Both the position numbers and the translations under genes were made by a program. Positions 60,571-64,000 of a stretch of 64,000 bases of DNA are shown piece by piece (the first letter of the stretch is position 1; every line of letters begins with the position of its first letter). The notes under the pieces are model-generated. The model saw nothing but the letters and a program-made list of their open reading frames with translations, had not been told where the DNA came from and made no database searches. Source of the stretch: Glandiceps talaboti (lineage: Eukaryota; Hemichordata; Enteropneusta; Spengelidae); the NCBI RefSeq assembly GCF_964340395.1, contig NC_135554.1, positions 11,420,751-11,484,750 on the forward strand. The letters run 5' to 3'.

Positions 60571-61991
60571 GATATGGTGACGTTGCACCTGTTACTCAGA
60601 CCGGTAGGATTGTGATGCTCTTCTATTGCGTCATCGGCGTACCACTCAATCTCTTGTTTTTATCAAATTTCGGTGTTCTCTTAGCGTCCTTTACCATGGC
60701 GAGGTTTCGTAAAGTTCGCAAGGTTGTCCAAGAGACTGGTAGAAAAATAAGCGAGAGAATGAACGAGTCTAGGAATAGTTCCAGTTTCGACCTTACGGAA
60801 ATGCATACGGATGAACAATGGAAAGAAAATTGGCATTTCAAGAGCAGTGACTCTCGGAATGAATTTCTGGAAAAGGAGTTAGAGGCATATACCAATACAG
60901 AAGTGACAATGAACGATGAGGGCGCACAAACCAAGTTCTACGACAAATATGAGCAAAATCGTCCGGCGTCGGTCGTCAAAGGAGACGACGGAGAACTGAA
61001 GTCGATTGAGCAAGTTGAACTAAATGGCGTTTTACCGAATGCCAGCGTAAAATATGACAAAGCCGTAGATTTGACACAATCACCATTATCCTTGAAAGTA
61101 ATAAACGAAACCGAAATACCACCATTGACAAATAATAATGGGAGCATAGTCAGTGATGACAAATTTTCATTTGAAACGAAAGAGGACCTAGAGCGACATT
61201 TTCGTATGGCAAATAGTCATATGAGCAAACATGAGAACGGTAATGACTTTGCTGACGACAAAATAATTGATTCGGAAAATCATTCGGGTGAACATTCCAA
61301 AGTTAGTAATACCCCTGGCGAAAACCCACAATCCATTACCGTTGAGTTCAGGGACTTCGGCCAACAAACCGACGCGTGGATTTGCATTGATGAACAACAA
61401 AGAACATACCAAACGTCAACTCCTCAAAACATAGGATACATACCTGATAAAAATTACAACACTGGGAGTAAAACTCGGCCCCCACTTGAAAAGAAAGTGA
61501 GTTTCAACCAACAAGTTGATGGCGTATTTATTGAAGATATAGTAGGCGTAGAAAGCGATGAGGTCAACTACCTCGGTAACAATACAAACGTAGAGAATAC
61601 TGCCGAAGCACAACGAAAGACGGACGATTCCCTCGCTAAAGGCAAAGCTCTTGGTACTCTCTCTGCTATATATGTCTTGTATACAATCCTTGGCGCTATA
61701 TTCATGTATTTTACAGAACTTAACTGGACATTTATAGATGCTATTTATTGTACGTTCATCTCGCTTGCCACGATTGGATTCGGTGATCTCATCCCCGGAC
61801 TAGGCAAGCTTAAAAATTACGGTGCATTTCGAATCATCGTTTACTTCATATTTACGTACGTCGGGCTGATTATTTTCTCTGCCTGTTTCGCGCTATCTTT
61901 GGATAAAATACGCTACGTTGCTAGTAAAGTTCGACAGAAAATCCACATCACTGGGAATGGATGCTGTTGTCGTCATCGATCGTCCGAATAG
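60571..61991 (+). CDS. K2P-2 exon 2: pore 1, M2, very long cytoplasmic linker, M3-pore 2-M4, C-tail
   Basis: Completes G118-Y119-G120-D121 of the first filter. M2 is about 131-155, followed by basic RFRKVRKVV. The cytoplasmic linker is about 315 residues (about 160-475), acidic and Ser/Asn-rich, far longer than in typical K2Ps (tens of residues) and longer than in vertebrate TRESK. It contains KKVSF (425-429), which fits the RVxF consensus for protein phosphatase 1 docking; this is a motif match only. M3 starts about 477. Pore 2 has ATIGFGD with G520-F521-G522. M4 is about 533-558. The tail is about 30 residues with a CCC cluster (582-584). The frame is intact from the acceptor to the stop at 61989-61991. 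TRESK-like in layout; orthology untested. Confidence 0.93.
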
Positions 61992-62223
61992 TGTACGGGG
62001 AAGAATGACAGAAACGTTCGGATTATATATATGGGTCATCGTGACTCCACAATGTGCCGCGAGAACTTGTCAAAATTTGAACTTTATGGTTTTTTTTTCT
62101 AAATTAAAAGTAATGAGGTATTTGATACTGAAACCTGTGATTACTTTGATATCAAAGAGTGATGTCGTCCATGGAAGACACGATAGAGTTACATTATGTC
62201 CCCATTACTATCACATATACCAC

Positions 62224-62229
62224 AATAAA
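62224..62229 (+). promoter_or_regulatory. Candidate poly(A) signal of K2P-2
   Basis: AATAAA 232 nt after the stop codon, the first canonical signal downstream. Confidence 0.6.
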
Positions 62230-63061
62230 GTTATAATAACACGTTAGAAAGCGAAAAACACACATATACCATAAAATAACAACCTTAAAGAGGAATGCCA
62301 CCGCAGCAAATAAAGGTATTTCAATAAACTTTAGGTTCTGGAGAGTCATTTTATGATTTCATATATATCAAATAGATTTTGCACGATTGCCATAGAAACA
62401 GCAATTGAAAGTTTACTTCGCATTTATTGTTCTCACACTACTGTTCCTTACCTTTAGATAAATAGTCATGAATATTCAGTGTGTATCTAATACATATGAG
62501 TGCCTTTTAAATCCCATGATGCAATGGTGGACCTGTGAAAGAACAATAGAGGAAAAAAAAGAGTTTGGATTTTGTGATTCTTGGCAATTAATGGTGCAAA
62601 ATGTATGTGATGTGAAATCACGAAAAAGTTTTCTCTGCAGAACCCAAAGTTTGTGAAAATACACACAGTTCCTTCCAGTGGTGTTCCACTTTAAATATGA
62701 CACAAATACCAAGAATTCTAAAAGCAATGATTAAAGGGACATGAGCTGAAACCTGTGTGAGTAATTTAGTGTTTTATGATAAAAGTTTACTTGTGTTTTA
62801 CTACTTACTGAAGCGTGCTAATTATCAGTAGTCACAGACAGAACTCTTACATTATAAGCTGGTATATAATACTGCATTTAGAGTAGGACTCAGTTTATCA
62901 TACGTCTTTTTATTCGTAGCGCTTCATCCCAACTGAAATGGTACAAGAAACTGTGCAAAGCGTAATTAATTTGAATCAAATTGGTACCACAAACTTCTAG
63001 GCGTCCATTTCGATCTTTTACACAAATATGTGATTGATTTCATTTTGTAGAACAAGAAACT
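62230..63061. other. 3' flank of K2P-2, with a small dispersed repeat at about 62305-62365
   Basis: AAATAAAGGTATTTC followed by TAGGTTCTGGAGAGTCA matches 36385-36440. No gene recognised. Confidence 0.45.
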
Positions 63062-63092
63062 GACGACAGACAGACAGACAGACAGACAGACA
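63062..63092. repeat. (CAGA)n microsatellite
   Basis: About seven CAGA units. Confidence 0.9.
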
Positions 63093-64000
63093 AAGCGAGC
63101 CTCTGAAATGTATGCACTTTAAAGGCTGCTGCACAAAGAGTTTTCTTACAGTGGGTCATTCGTTCGGCATCGAGGTGATGAAAACAACGCCTCGAGATGC
63201 ATTTTGATAATTTCCTGGCATGTATCTTCAGAAAACCCACACTAGATTAGTCGTATATATAGTTTGTTCGATCACCCAATTATGGAAACACTTTCGGATC
63301 CAGCACATGTAACTTAAAGTTTACATTCGTGACTCTTTAGCAATATCAAGGTTTAGTTTGCATTGCCTGTGTGAGTTGTGACAGCAGTACATAGATTTAT
63401 CTATATACCATTGTTACTATACGATACTTAGAAGTTAATTTATGATATGATATGATATAGTACTAGTAGGTCCATTATTTTGCCAGCGCATAGATATATA
63501 GGGTTATATGGAACAAAATAATGTATCCATCAAATTACTCGGTTTTTAGTAATAGTCTAAGTTAAACAATTTACATAATGTGAGTGAGGCTTTTCCTCGG
63601 TCTTTTAGTCCACTTTCGTCTTCCACGTACGGGGTGCTATTTTTTGAAGTGATTCAGTCGCTCAAAACACTGGTGTGGCACATACATATACTATTGTCGT
63701 ATACGTAAACCGCAGCCTCTTTTACGGCACCGTCCTAGACGCACCGCAGAAACATTTTCTTCCAAGTTTAGTGCACATTCAACAATGTAATGTAAAAGTC
63801 ACATTTTAACTCACTCGCAATTGACTTTGAACTTTAAGTTGTTAGACAAATATTGCAAGGACGATACACATATTATTTTAGGCCCAAAGGCGGGACAAGT
63901 CGTCGTTGTGTAAGTTACGCATGTACAGTGTTTAAGGAGTGAATACACTAAAGACTGTATCAAGGTCCAGTAAAAAACATCGAATCACAAAACTCGAAAC
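63093..64000. other. Window end, nothing recognised
   Basis: Open frames are short and without family resemblance. The phrase CGGCACCGTCCTAGACGCACCG near 63726 matches AGGCACCGTCCAAGACGCACCG near 34224, a further small dispersed repeat. Confidence 0.45.

Noticed and set aside
61270-61360. Calcineurin-docking PxIxIT motif in the K2P-2 linker (PQSITV)
   Set aside because: The third position is Ser instead of a hydrophobic residue and the register is shifted, so it does not meet the consensus used by TRESK.
63040-63240. Minus-strand 66-codon frame beginning MGFLKIHARK
   Set aside because: Ends in a (CAGA)n-derived Cys/Leu/Ser stretch and matches no family I know.

Overview
This is a gene-poor, AT-rich piece of animal genomic DNA. 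Introns are GT-AG, coding exons are isolated, long noncoding stretches dominate, and there are many (ATGT/ACAT)n, (GA)n, (TA)n and (CTGT)n microsatellites plus relics of Penelope-like, LINE and virus-like elements. The gene content and repeat style suggest a marine bilaterian invertebrate (lancelet, hemichordate or lophotrochozoan grade). The sequence alone does not settle the phylum. There is no bacterial-type organisation and no CRISPR array.

Layout, left to right. 1-5.2 kb: noncoding, with a long (GA)n tract. 5.27-6.07 kb: one coding exon for a 208-aa Tctex1-domain dynein light chain (DYNLT4/5-like), preceded by a textbook branch point and acceptor. 6.1-13.3 kb: noncoding, with a foldback element (8.70-9.00 kb) and a Harbinger-like nonautonomous transposon (10.68-11.49 kb). 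13.3-16.1 kb: a Penelope-like retroelement (PLE) C-terminal fragment with a GIY-YIG nuclease, bracketed by (ATGT)n arrays and followed by an inverted copy of its tail. 16.58-30.26 kb: a two-exon two-pore-domain potassium channel gene (K2P-1, 493 aa). Its 12.2-kb intron holds a GIY-YIG relic, microsatellites, several inverted-repeat elements and an antisense LINE relic that reaches almost to exon 2. 30.3-56.4 kb: intergenic. It contains a diverged tandem segmental duplication (31.8-36.0 against 39.8-42.7 kb) with shared CCAAT and splice-donor-like sequence, large hairpins at 44.1-44.5 kb, and a decayed virus-like family B DNA polymerase fragment at 44.95-46.28 kb. 56.46-61.99 kb: a second K2P channel gene (K2P-2, 590 aa) in the same orientation, with a 3.4-kb intron at exactly the same place. 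62.2-64 kb: 3' flank and unassigned DNA.

The two channel genes are tandem paralogues. Both have their only coding intron in phase 1, inside the first glycine codon of the pore-1 GYG filter. Both have an N-terminal KKCC motif before M1, an unusually long cytoplasmic M2-M3 linker (about 210 and 315 residues), and a short Cys-rich C-tail. This resembles TRESK (KCNK18) architecture. The dynein light chain gene has no evident functional link to the channels. Everything else is noncoding DNA shaped by transposons and microsatellites. I did not find a clear new multi-gene system. The most unusual signals are the tandem long-linker K2P pair, the duplicated promoter-like block between them, and the repeated association of PLE tails with (ATGT)n arrays.
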